Part shown: one piece after another, positions 30,375 to 39,989 of the stretch
Position numbering within the stretch: the first letter of the stretch is position 1
Layout of the letters: each line of letters starts with the position of its first letter
Source: Maniola hyperantus
Lineage: Eukaryota > Arthropoda > Insecta > Lepidoptera > Nymphalidae
NCBI RefSeq assembly: GCF_902806685.2
Contig: NC_048555.1
Location: 8,866,001-8,930,000, forward strand
Reading direction: 5' to 3'
DNA: 64,000 nucleotides
Made by a program: the position numbers and the translations under genes
Notes under the pieces: model-generated
The model's input: the letters and a program-made list of their open reading frames with translations, nothing else
The model's database searches: none
Told to the model about the DNA's origin: nothing

Positions 30375-31173
30375 ATCACGGCCGCGCATCACGCTGAAAC
30401 TACTGAATGGATTCCAATGAAACTTGGTACGATTTGAGGTCATACTATGAGGAAGTATATAGGATACTTTTTATCCCGAAATTCAGCATGGTTCCCGTAG
30501 GAGAGGGGATGAAAGTTAAAATGTATATTGAGTTGTAATTCATTAACGCGTAGTCCGATTTCATTCATTCTTTTTTGTTAGAAAGGGCATATTTTAAAGA
30601 TTGTTCCGTAAATATTTCAAGGTCATCGGTTTTTAACCGACTGTCAAAAAGGAGGTGGTTCTTTTTTCTACATCGATTTTTTCGAGGTTTCTGGACAGAT
30701 TTGCAAATTTTTTTTTAAATCAACAAAAAAAGTTTTCATCGTGGTCACATAAAAAATTCTGGATTCAACTCCTTAATCCTGATGCTGCAGGATTACTGCC
30801 CGCCTGAGTTATCAAGATTCAGGAAGTGTTCATAGTGAATTCTTATTGTAGGTACCAAGCAACGACTTTATTCTCAGACTTCCCAAGAAGTCCCAACTCC
30901 TCAACCCTGATGATGTAGGGTACAGCACAAACTATAATGTTTCAGGAACTGCGGATGATGCAAAATTATTATAGGTACCAAGCATAGGCTACATCATTGA
31001 ACTTCGTATCCTAACTCCTCAATCCTGATGCTGCAAAGTACTAAAGTCCTAAATCGTGGGGATTTTAGAATTTCTGATAGTGAATTGATATTTTAGGTAT
31101 CAAGCAACGGCTTCACGATGACACTCCCAGTCCGAAATACTCCACCCGAGCGAAGCCGGGGCGGGTCAGCTAG
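30163..31173 (+). mobile_element. Large non-autonomous Helitron, about 1.0 kb, both ends intact
   Basis: A|TCAATACTTATAATAAAACT starts at 30163, and CGAAGCCGGGGCGGGTCAGC then TAG ends at 31173 before T. Between them are a (CTGT)n array (30284-30374), a TTTTTAACCGACTGTCAAAA motif, and three tandem units of about 120 bp starting near 30768, 30895 and 31013. Each unit has ACTCCT(T/C)AA(T/C)CCTGATG and TAGGTA(C/T)CAAGCA. There is no Rep/helicase coding. The open frames across the CTGT array are low-complexity artefacts. Confidence 0.75.
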
Positions 31174-31272
31174 TTTTAAATAAAACTCACTAGCCCAATT
31201 TATTGTAATTTTTTTAAGGCAAGTATGTACTAATGTAATATTTTATTTGAAAGGGTTACCTACATGGTTTTA

Positions 31273-31717
31273 CTAGCTTATGCCCGCGACTTCGTCCGCG
31301 TGGACTACATAAATTTTAAACCCCTATTTTACCCACTTAGGGGTAGAATTTTCAAAATTCTTTCTTAGTGAATGCCTACGCATAATAGCTTTATGCATGC
31401 CGAACTACCATCATGGGGCATTTTTGTATGAACTATGAACTCCAAAAGAGTTCTAATACTAGTAAAAACTGCAAGTTTATGTGGTAATTGCAGGAGTGAT
31501 ATCTCTTTTCTCCGGTGGTTTACAGCGTTCTAATCATAATGTGAAGCGTGTGATGTAAGTTTTTATTTAATGGGCAAGTGATTTTTATTGGGTATACCAG
31601 CCAACTTGTCCCATTGTCCTTTCAGCCCGATCCGCCAGCCAGTAGTGGTTTATTGAGCTGTGCATTGATAGATCAGTCAGTCAGTCAGCTTTTTCTTCTA
31701 TGGTATACCTACATAGA
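31273..31717 (-). mobile_element. Non-autonomous Helitron, TCAG-type, split by a 215-bp insertion
   Basis: 31273-31400 holds A|CTAGCTTATGCCCGCGACTT through TTTATGCATGCC. 31618-31717 resumes TTTCAGCCCGATCCG and ends (CAGT)n, CATAGA|T. The intervening 31401-31617 is not part of the family and has no recognisable identity. Confidence 0.65.
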
Positions 31718-31963
31718 TAAGGCTAGGTTATTCCATTTTCAAAACTCAGCGAGAATTATAAGGCGGGTGTTGTGGACCACATTACGTATTCAGAACACCG
31801 GCATTGACTAATATTGGCTTGATGGAAACTACGTGCCGTGTCGAAAATTTTGCATTTATATCAAGAACTTGGTATACCCCGTGATTTCGTGCACGTTCAT
31901 TCAAATTATATTCTAACTGGTGCACACACGGAACAGAACTGTTCCATGGGTGCACACAGCATA
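31718..31963. other. Unassigned intergenic sequence
   Basis: No gene or repeat recognised. Confidence 0.3.
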
Positions 31964-32203
31964 CTGTACCCGTAGTACAAGATTTTACGTCTCACCAAAC
32001 GAAACCAAATTCGAGAGTCGAAATATTTCCGCGTTACAGTAAAATGGACCTAAATAGCCTTGAATTGAAGTCAAATATTCAATGCCACTGATTTTAATTT
32101 CGCAATGTTTCCGCTTGGAGCGCTGGCTGTAGAAATGTAGACAAACTTGAGCTTTAAAACAAGGCAATTAAGATCCAGTTTACTTCTTGTACTACGGGTA
32201 CAG
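31964..32203. mobile_element. MITE with perfect 19-bp terminal inverted repeats
   Basis: CTGTACCCGTAGTACAAGA at 31964-31982 is exactly inverted at 32185-32203. The 240-bp element is non-coding. Its interior (GATTTTACGTCTCACC, GGACCTAAATAGCC, CAAGGCAATTAAGATCCAGT) matches 315-490 and about 63695-63860. The flanks GCATA and GCACA do not form a clear target duplication, so the superfamily is open. Confidence 0.75.
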
Positions 32204-32233
32204 CACACCCGAACGTACTCTAATTAACGTAAT

Positions 32234-32376
32234 GTACGCGGCCGAAAATTATGTACATCGGCCTATAGAATGACATTTTGGACAAGACATTTTGTCGGTC
32301 TCAACGACGGAGACAGTGCTCTACAAATTTGCTATCTTCTTCTAAAGGTCGATGTACATTACTTTTGGCCACGTAC
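32234..32376. repeat. Fold-back MITE (GTACATCGACCTT family), copy 2
   Basis: The 37-bp arm GTACGCGGCCGAAAATTATG, then TACATCGGCCTATAGAA, is inverted at 32340-32376 with about five mismatches. The interior TTTTGTCGGTCTCAACGACG and CAGTGCTCTACAAA matches 5464-5630. This copy retains a longer terminus than copy 1. Confidence 0.75.
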
Positions 32377-32385
32377 TGTACGTAC

Positions 32386-32410
32386 GAAGCGGTGATAGCC
32401 TAGCCTAGTG
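32386..32410 (+). mobile_element. SINE head fragment
   Basis: GAAGCGGTGATAGCCTAGCC then TAGTG is the tRNA-derived SINE head cut off in the A box. A GGGTTCCGT-family element begins at the next base, which suggests insertion into the SINE. Confidence 0.5.
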
Positions 32411-32465
32411 TTTTTAGGGTTCCGTACCTCAAAAGGAAAAACGGAACCCTTATAGGATCACTTTG

Positions 32466-32537
<72 letters not shown>

Positions 32538-32932
32538 ATGTCTGTCTGTCTGTCTGTCTGTCTGTCAAAGAAACCTACAGGGTACTTCCCGTTGACCTAG
32601 AATCATGAAACTTGGCAGGTAGGTGGGTCTTATAGATGGCTTTAGGGGAAAAATCTGAAAACCGTGAATTTAGGGTTAGATCACACAAAAAAATTAAATT
32701 GTGGTCATGAACTAGTAATTACTATCTTCAATATTCGAAGTAAGATAACTATATCAAGTGGGGTATCATATTATGAAAGGGCTTTACCTGTGCATTCTAA
32801 AACAGATGTTTATTTATTTTTAGGCATAATAGTTTTTGATTTATCGTGCAAAATGTCGATAAAATACGATTGTACTACGGAACCCTCAGTGCACGAGTCT
32901 GACTCGCACTTGGCTGGTTTTTCGGAGTTAAT
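32411..32932 (-). mobile_element. GGGTTCCGT-family copy g, complete
   Basis: TTTTTAGGGTTCCGTACCTC at the left, then (CTGT)n at 32466-32568, TTGACCTAGAATCATGAAAC, AAATCTGAAAACCGTGAATT and GTCGATAAAATACGATTGTA, with ACTCGCACTTGGCTGG at the right. It is the best-preserved reference copy in the window. Confidence 0.75.
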
Positions 32933-32967
32933 TTACGTTTTTAAAATAATTAAATATCACTTGCTTT

Positions 32968-33045
32968 AACGGTGAAGTAAAACATCGTGAGACCTGCATG
33001 CCTGAGAGTTCTCCATGTTCTCAGGTGTGTGAATCTGCCAATCCT
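32968..33045 (+). mobile_element. tRNA-derived SINE middle fragment
   Basis: TAACGGTGAAGTAAAACATC, then GTGAGACCTGCATGCCTGAG and TTCTCAGGTGTGTGAATCTG. Only the central part of the SINE remains. Confidence 0.6.
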
Positions 33046-33180
33046 TTCCGAAATTAAAAGTACTTAGATTGAGTGTTCTTCGCCGGGATGCCAGCTAACG
33101 AAATGCAAAAGTGGAAATTAAAGAGTTCTTACAGGATTCTAGAAAACCGATTTTTAATAACGATATGAGCATCATCTATT

Positions 33181-33296
33181 TGGTACAGAGATAGTTTGCA
33201 TCCTGGAGAGGGGCATAGGCTACTTTTATCCCGGAAAATCAAATTGTTCCAATGGGTTTTAAAAAATAAATCCAGGCGGACGAAGTCCCGGGCATC
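33181..33296 (+). mobile_element. Helitron fragment, CAGA-type
   Basis: GGTACAGAGATAGTTTGCAT, GGGCATAGGCTACTTTTATC and GGCGGACGAAGTCCCGGGCA. It ends TCGTCT with no CTAG, and the 5' portion is absent. Confidence 0.6.
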
Positions 33297-33690
33297 GTCT
33301 CAACGATTTTGCAAAAAAACTTTATTTTGTTTTGAATCACAATCCATCCATTGCAGAAACTCGATTCCAGAAACCTCAAAGTTTGTAAATATCCAGAAAA
33401 CCGTTAAAGTCGTAAAATTCTTGACTTAAAGTTCAATTGCACGCAGGCAACGTTTACGGTTTAACTTTTACAATATCCTACACATGCACCACTAGGATCA
33501 AGTTTAAAAACATGATTTTAAAATGCTCGGGAAAAATTTTCCATTTTAAAGTTGTCATGTGAAACAGAGTATTATATATAGTCAAGTAGATTAAGAATTA
33601 TTATGAGATTATTATGTGAACTTTTTAATTTCGTTAAGTCATTTGTGTTGAAGCCGATCTCACTAAATAATTAAAATATTCTAAGGAAAA
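33297..33690. other. Unassigned intergenic sequence
   Basis: No gene or repeat recognised. Confidence 0.35.
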
Positions 33691-33935
33691 ACGACCACAA
33701 CGCGTTATGGCTCTTATCAAACGCTCACGATGCGTTGTGCCAATCAGATTTGCACAACGCATCGTGAGGCCACATTCATGGTTTTCCAAATTCGAATTCG
33801 TGTCGTGGTGCTTAAAACCCGCTTAAAATGCTTACAACCCGCATTGTAAGCATTTTCATAAGAGCCAAAATACGAATTTTACGTCGTGGCCTTTCTGCGA
33901 TTGCTACAACGCGTTGTGAGCTGTTTTTTCGTTCA
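33691..33935. repeat. Compound fold-back element
   Basis: Two perfect hairpins are nested in a looser palindrome. 33724-33740 pairs with 33752-33768 (CTCACGATGCGTTGTGC), and 33825-33837 pairs with 33844-33856 (AAAATGCTTACAA). Outer blocks ACGACCACAACGCGTTATGG with CTCTTAT face AAGAGCC with ACGTCGTGGCC in inverse order. ACAACGCGTTGTG recurs at 33906. Confidence 0.55.
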
Positions 33936-34679
33936 ATGAGCGTTTTCGGTCTTTGAGCGTAACAGATATATACCTACTATAGCAATGTTCTGTATCCGTA
34001 TATATAAGGATGTTCAACCATGGAATTATGAATCAGCTTAGTTTATTAACAGTAGGTAAAGTTGTTCCCACGCCTAAAAGTATATATATATATATAGATG
34101 AAAAGTAAAGTGAAATTGACAAAATTAAACTTCACTCTGAAAGCGCGAATAATGATAAAAACCATTTCAAACGCGCCTCCTTTTTGTTTTTGAGGTTTGT
34201 AATTATCTTTTAGTACATAACGGGGATTCAGTAATAAGAGAAAGCCGTTATAATGAACGCTACAATGAACCCTATTGATCGCAAGGTGCGAGGATGAACG
34301 AGCTACAGCGAGATAACGTCATTAAAGTGCGGTAAAGTTTCCTTCACCATCCTGGATATGTACCTACCAGTTCTGATTTAATAAACACCGAGTCTACTGC
34401 CTGACACAGATTAGATATCAACCTTTAAATACTGCCGTCCGTATATCTAAAAACTCGTTGAAAAAATCCGAAAAACTGATTTTCTAAAAGGGTTTGCTAC
34501 TTAGGACCAAACAAAAAACTAGCATTATTTTTAAGAATTTTTTTTTGAAAATTTCCATATTGTATGGCTGTAAATCAAAGATTTTTTTTTGCAATTAACG
34601 GCTTCTTTAGTAGAAGAGTCGTCCTATATCTAATCGGCGCAACAGTTAGTAGGACACACCTACGTAAGTCTCTCAAACG
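33936..34679. other. Unassigned; (TA)n at about 34081-34097
   Basis: Apart from the short TA run, no gene or repeat recognised. Confidence 0.35.
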
Positions 34680-34965
34680 GGCTTCCACACGCCACGGTCT
34701 TGCGCCGCCTGTATCTAGCGGCTCCCTATGACTCGTTTTGATGTTGTCTGTTCACCTAGTGGAAGGTCTTCCAACGCTGCGCTTACCGGTGCGAGGCTGT
34801 CATTCGAACACCTTGGAAAATCAACGTCTATCGGATTTTTGAACCATGTCTCCTGCCCATTGCCATTTCAGCTTCGCAACCCGTTGAGCTATATCGGTTA
34901 CTCTGGTTTTCGTAAAGATTTTCTCATTTCTGATTTGATCACATAGAGAAACTCCAAGCTCCCTC
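34680..34965 (-). mobile_element. RTE-like LINE 3' end fragment
   Basis: On the minus strand it encodes, with frameshifts, RVTDIAQRVAKLKWQWAGDM-like sequence, then RSVGRPSTR and the SR(W/Y)...ARPW tail. CACACGCCACGGTCTTGCGC and CTAGTGGAAGGTCTTCCAAC are diagnostic of all RTE tails here. It extends about 150 bases further 5' than the other copies. Confidence 0.55.
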
Positions 34966-35454
34966 CATCATCACCCGCTAGTACTTACCTAACTATGAAC
35001 TTTCTTAATCCATGACAGATTCTCGTACTTAAAGCTCAGTAGGTATTAGTGAAAGAAAAACTTTTCGAAGCAGAAGGTGGGCGGGCAAACCTATTAAATA
35101 TCGCCACTGGGGCTTTCCTTATTTTAGTATACGAAGGAGATTTATCGTTTCCCATGTAATAAATACCAGCCACACAAAAAGTTCAATTTGTATCTAATAG
35201 AAGGCTTTGATAGAAAAGTGTGAATGTGACCGATCTGCTACTCCATTAACGAAATAAGTTATTTGATTTTCCTGATAAACTGCGTTGAATATTATACAAG
35301 CTGGATAATAAACACCAATATATCAATGATTGCTTGATACTTGAGAAATGTTTAAATTATATTCACACATAGTTATAGGTTTGGAGACGCAATAATGGTA
35401 CCGCTCCCCTTTAATAAGTTTAAATAATTTTGTACAGTGGTGATAATAAAAAGA
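34966..35454. other. Unassigned intergenic sequence
   Basis: No gene or repeat recognised. Confidence 0.35.
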
Positions 35455-35545
35455 ATACCTGGCTTAATTTTGTTGAGGGCTCTTCTCAGACCTGGGCGCG
35501 TTTGGAACCCTCGTAGCTTTAGTTTTAAGTTTGCGTAATAATTAT
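35455..35545 (+). mobile_element. LINE-associated 3' segment (CTGGGCGCG type)
   Basis: TTTTGTTGAGGGCTCTTCTC, AGACCTGGGCGCGTTTGGAA and CCCTCGTAGCTTTAGTTTTA. The same segment is inverted at 54800-54915, where it is followed by an A-rich tail, so it is the 3' UTR of a LINE. TGGTGATAATAA-type sequence on both sides (35430-35450 and 35537-35556) is inverted. Confidence 0.5.
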
Positions 35546-35603
35546 CACCACTGTATCTTACAAATCCAACATCTGACTATCAAAAAGAGTAATTTATTAC
35601 CTA

Positions 35604-35774
35604 CTAGATGATGCCCGCGACTTCGTCTGCGTGGATTTAGGTTTTTTAAAATCCCGTGGGAACTCTTTAATTTATCGGAATAAAAAGTAGCATATCTACT
35701 TCCCCGGGACGCAAGCTATCTCTGTACCAAATTTCATCAAAATCGGTTGGACGGTTGGGCCGTGAAAAGCTAGC

Positions 35775-35807
<33 letters not shown>

Positions 35808-35836
35808 CACTTTCGCATTTATAATATTAGTATGGA
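35604..35836 (-). mobile_element. Non-autonomous Helitron, CAGA-type, complete
   Basis: A|CTAGATGATGCCCGCGACTT to AATATTAGTATGGA|T, with (CAGA)n of about eight units at 35775-35806. All family blocks are intact. One of the best reference copies. Confidence 0.85.
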
Positions 35837-36859
35837 TTTTGAATAAATCATTTAACTTTGACTTTACAAAAATTATTCAAAAAACTTAAGTTATATCTCT
35901 GACATCTAAAACAACATGAAACAACATCTTAATTCGTCAGGACTAAATCAAATATTAATAGGACTATATAAAATATTATGGAAAAATGCAATTTGTATAG
36001 TAAACCTTCATCATCATTCGCCTAACGACGGTACAATTGTGTCTCATTCCATCCACATCCGTGGACGGGGAATATTTTTCTTCATTCTCAGGCATTCTGT
36101 GTTCGCATTAATCTATTTCAATTCTAATATACCTTTCTCTGTTACTCTTAAATAAACGTCTATACTTCGCGCTCGCTTTATCTCTTCAAACTGAAAAAGA
36201 GAATGCCGAAAGTGGTTTTTTTTGTGAAATAAAGTGAAACACACCACAGCCGTTTTCCTTAAACGTAAATTGTGTTTAACCTTTTAATTAAACATTTTCG
36301 TGGGACTGGTGGTAATTAGTTGCTCAAACTTTTCCAGAAATAAATTAGCGTTGTGAAAAGAGCATTTTTGTGTTTTTGACACAATGTTTTGTAGGTCTCG
36401 TATAACAATCTCTAAAATAGTTGGTAATTTAAGTTTTAAGTAACAAATAAGTTACAGTTAAGTGCTAGTCTCATTTGTATTATAAGCTTGTGTCATGATT
36501 TCCAAACTATTATATATTACTTCATAAGGACAGGGAAGAACAAGAACATTGAACAAGCAAAATGGCACCGATTCATTGGTCCTAAAATGTTTATTTAGCA
36601 ATGCAACCTCAGTGACGTCTGGATTTCAAACGGGTCGTTCATTAGTATGATGAGGTGGCGCTGATTTATTTGGTTCCAAAATCGTGAAAAATTTTGTTCA
36701 CTTGGGCATATCTTGTCATTTATATCGATGTTTCCAAATAATAATACGAAATTCAACCTAATAGTGAACTAAGTACCTATACCTAAAGGCGGTAAAGCTA
36801 CTTTATGGTCAATATTACTTCACTGGTTTCTTAGAATACCTACGGTATTCTACTTTCAA
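35837..36859. other. Unassigned; possible old LINE remnant near 36000-36150
   Basis: 36035-36110 (GTCTCATTCCATCCACATCC, then GTGGACGGGG) lies in a 79-codon frame without a recognisable domain. No other feature seen. Confidence 0.3.
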
Positions 36860-37044
36860 TATTTTAAATGTGAAAGTGTGTTTGCGGTTTGTTGGTTTGT
36901 CCTTCAATCATGCTGCAACAGAGCAACAGGTCGAGGTGGTTTTTCTATGTGGATATAGAAATGTAAAGGAATAATTAAAAACCCATGGAATGATTTAAAA
37001 AAACCTAAATCTACGCGGATAAATTCGCGAGCATCATCTATACC
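36860..37044 (+). mobile_element. Diverged Helitron, GGTTTGTCC-type
   Basis: TGTGAAAGTGTGTTTGCGGT, GGTTTGTCCTTCAATCATGC and AGAGCAACAGGTCGAGGTGG, then a degenerate middle and ACGCGGATAAATTCGCGAGC before ATCATCTATA, where CTAG is lost. Confidence 0.6.
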
Positions 37045-37444
37045 TAATTACTATATTAAACACAAATACACGCGCGCCCAGTGTAGCGTATTGCCGTGCA
37101 ATCATAAAAGCGCGTTGCCGTTTGTCGTGCTTTTTGCCTTTTCCAAGCCTAAATTGACTTGACTTGACCTAGATGTTTTTTTGAAATGCGATAAGCAGCA
37201 TCCTAAATGCTTTTTAATTAGCTTTTCCCGGAAAGAATTTTATTTCTTGATAGTTTTATTTTCTAGTCATTATGCTGTCTCCCGCAGGCAGCTTTAGTTA
37301 AAAAGAATGCCAGTACTGAGCGCGAGTACGGAAATACCGCCTTTTAGGAGTATTATTTATTTTTTTGTGAGTTCTTATTGTTATTCTTTGTCGAGGTCTT
37401 AATTTAGTACCGATAGTAATTTCAAAAATTACTAAGTAGTTAAG

Positions 37445-37661
37445 TACCCATATAATAAATGCGAAAGAGTGTTTGTTTGATGGTTTGTGCTTCAATCACG
37501 AGGACACGGAGCAAAGGATCGGCCGTGATTTTTGCATGGTTATTGTCGAAGGCTGACATAGGTTACTTTTTATTCCGGAAAATCAAAGAGTTCCCACGGA
37601 ATTTTATAACACCAAACACGTGGCTTTGGCGACACGACAAAGTCGTAGGCATCAATTAGTG
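37445..37661 (+). mobile_element. Diverged Helitron, GGTTTGTCC-type
   Basis: TACCCATATAATAAATGCGA, GTGTTTGTTTGATGGTTTGT, GGTTACTTTTTATTCCGGAA, GAGTTCCCACGG and GACAAAGTCGTAGGCATCAA, then TTAG in place of CTAG. Confidence 0.65.
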
Positions 37662-37679
37662 TGTATATTGTAATAATCA

Positions 37680-37737
37680 GAAGCTTCCACGGGATTTTTA
37701 AAGGTGGGATGGACCTTTAAAATCCCGTGGAAGCTCC
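37680..37737. repeat. Hairpin made of two inverted Helitron pieces
   Basis: GAAGCTTCCACGGGATTTTT and AAATCCCGTGGAAGCTCC are inverted copies of about 25 bp (one T bulge) around a GGGATGG-type loop. The arm is the CCACGGGATTTTTAAA block of the Helitrons. Confidence 0.7.
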
Positions 37738-38448
37738 TTAATCGATTTTGCTTAAGTTTGATAATTGGTACAGATAGGTAGATACATTCAGTAGATATTG
37801 CTGTAGAAAACATTACATACAAAGTTGCGTGGAAGCAACCGGCTGCGCTTTCAGTTGCCCACAAGATGGTGTAGTATACTGTTAGATATTGTAACTTTTT
37901 ATGATTTGAAAAGAGCAACTGCTGATTTTCTTTAAACGCACCGATTCAGAATAAAGATTCTACTGAGTAGAGTCGGCATCTTCGGCGCAGTGGTAGTCAT
38001 AGACATGGCAAAGTCCTACATGAAATTAATAATTTTTGATTTAATTTTTGAGAAAGGTAAAGACGTAACATATAGAAATAAAATATTATTGTACATAAAA
38101 ATATATGAATGTTCATCAATGGAGTGGGGTTTTTGAACCATATTATCTTGTTACAATAAAAATAAAATATTTTGTTCGCAACATCGGTGACACCCGTAAA
38201 AGAGGCAGCGTGTGTCGGGACGGGCACGTATAGCTTAATTACTCCGCCCAATGATGTGCTGACAAATTGCTGACACGGAATATGCCGACCCCGACAAGTT
38301 GCCGACACTCATTCCGGGAATGTGATTAAAAATACGCACCCAATTTAGGTTATTAGTTAACCCAACTGAGTTTGATTAATTAGCTAAATTCTTGTTTAGA
38401 AAAGCTTTTCTAAATAATAAGCTAGTTTGTTCTAGGTATATAAATAGA
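37738..38448. other. Unassigned intergenic sequence
   Basis: No gene or repeat recognised. The frames at 37652-37918 and 37997-38308 (minus) have no visible domain. Confidence 0.35.
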
Positions 38449-38779
38449 TATGGTGCCCGCGACTCCGTCTGCGTGGCTTTAAAAATCCATTGGGAATTCT
38501 TTGATTTTCCGGAATAAAAAATTGTCTATGCCTGTCTATAAGATGCAACCTATCAGTGTACCAAGTCGATGATGTCCGTAACTTCGTACACGTGGAGTTA
38601 GATTGTGTGGATTTTTAATCCTGTAGAAACTCTTTGATTTTCCGGGGCCAGAAATTGCCTTCCTTCCCCGGGATACAAGCTAACTCTGTACCAAATTCCG
38701 TCAGCATCTGTAAAACGGATGAGCCGTGAAAAGGCAGCAGATATAGACAAACACACTTTCGCATTTGTATTATTAAGTA
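38449..38779 (-). mobile_element. Two older Helitron copies, head to tail
   Basis: 38449-38568 runs from TGGTGCCCGCGACTCCGTCT to GTACCAAGT, truncated. 38569-38779 runs from GATGATGTCCGTAACTTCGT through CCCCGGGATACAAGC to CTTTCGCATTTGTATTATTA. Both read on the minus strand and lack the clean CTAG seen in the third copy that follows. Confidence 0.65.
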
Positions 38780-38956
38780 CTAGATGATGCCCGCGACTTC
38801 GTCCGCGTGAGTTTAGGTCTTTAAAAATCCCGTGGGAACTCTTTGATTTTCCGTAATAAACAGCAGCCTATGTCCTTCCCCGGGATGCAAGCTATCACTA
38901 TACCAAATTTTGTCAAAATCGGTTGAGCGGGTAGGCCGTGAAAGGCTAGCAGATAG

Positions 38957-38987
<31 letters not shown>

Positions 38988-39016
38988 CACTTTCGCATTT
39001 ATAATATTAGTATGGA
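38780..39016 (-). mobile_element. Non-autonomous Helitron, CAGA-type, complete
   Basis: A|CTAGATGATGCCCGCGACTT at 38780 to AATATTAGTATGGA|T at 39016, abutting the 38569-38779 copy without a spacer. The (CAGA)n tract is at 38950-38986. Confidence 0.85.
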
Positions 39017-39989
39017 TGGAAGTGTGGATTATGGCTCACGCTCCTATACCGTGTAGTGGACTTTCGATGTAAAATAAAATCTCGAAAATAAAGCAATCCT
39101 ATATATACTAGTAGCACCTAGACGCTTTTCCCCGATTTGCCTAATGCCTTGCTAATAGGAACCACACCGCAGTGCGAGGCTTGCCGATGCATCCACACAT
39201 GAATGTATTCATGAGCCCCGTGTACTCGGGTGATTGGATATAGCCCCTGTAACGGCGCCCCAAGAAATGATTTAATACCTACTGAAAAACTATGAAAACT
39301 ATGAAAAGCATTTGTTCTTTTTTATGTACATATTTACCATATATTCACAAGCGGTAAATGCGTTCTGACCATTGTTATCAGTGGTGCATGCAAAAACAGT
39401 TGAATTACTAAGAAGCCTAGCTTAATTATATAACATGCTATTTTCTCGAGCCCAAGTTGAAAGTAATAACAGATATCGACATACCTAACTGAAACAAGAT
39501 AATCCGATTATTTTTTTAAAATTAGTTCACCAGTATCTCAATTACCACAATATATTAAGGAGTATTTTGCTTTTAGTCATCCGATTTCTACGTATGTAGA
39601 GTTGTATTGTAGAGTAAAGTAAAACAATAAAACATATACCTAGTATGGCAAAAGCTTGTTAAAATATACAGCTAAAATAAAACGTCGGTAAATTAGCTCG
39701 CATGCTAACAAATTCTTAGAATAATTACCAAGCAAAAAGTTGGTACTTAGTTAACGTTGGGTTGGTACACAAAATTTCGTGAGCAGGTGAAGGAATATTC
39801 GCAATTCCAGGCTTCAGAGGCGAAAAGTTTAAGCATGTTTCTTTCACGCTGAAGATACATTCTTATTAAGTAGGTTACTACGTATTCATACTGGCGAGAC
39901 ACGAAATAGTTTTTAACCAACTTTTAAAAAGGAGAGGTTCTCAATTTGTAGGAATCTTTTTAACCGACTTAGAGAGGGGGGGGGGGGCA
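39017..39989. other. Unassigned intergenic sequence
   Basis: 39910-39970 has two AACC(A/G)ACTT-type blocks (TTTTTAACCAACTTTTAAAA, then CTTTTTAACCGACTTA) like the one inside the large Helitron at 30633. No gene recognised. Confidence 0.35.

Noticed and set aside
30087..30443. 118-codon open frame with long Thr/Asp/Arg/Gln repeats
   Set aside because: It is the translation of the (CTGT)n microsatellite inside the large Helitron, open in all frames by composition.
30284..32568. CRISPR-like array suggested by short regular repeats
   Set aside because: The repeats are simple CTGT microsatellites with no spacers, and the surrounding sequence is eukaryotic.
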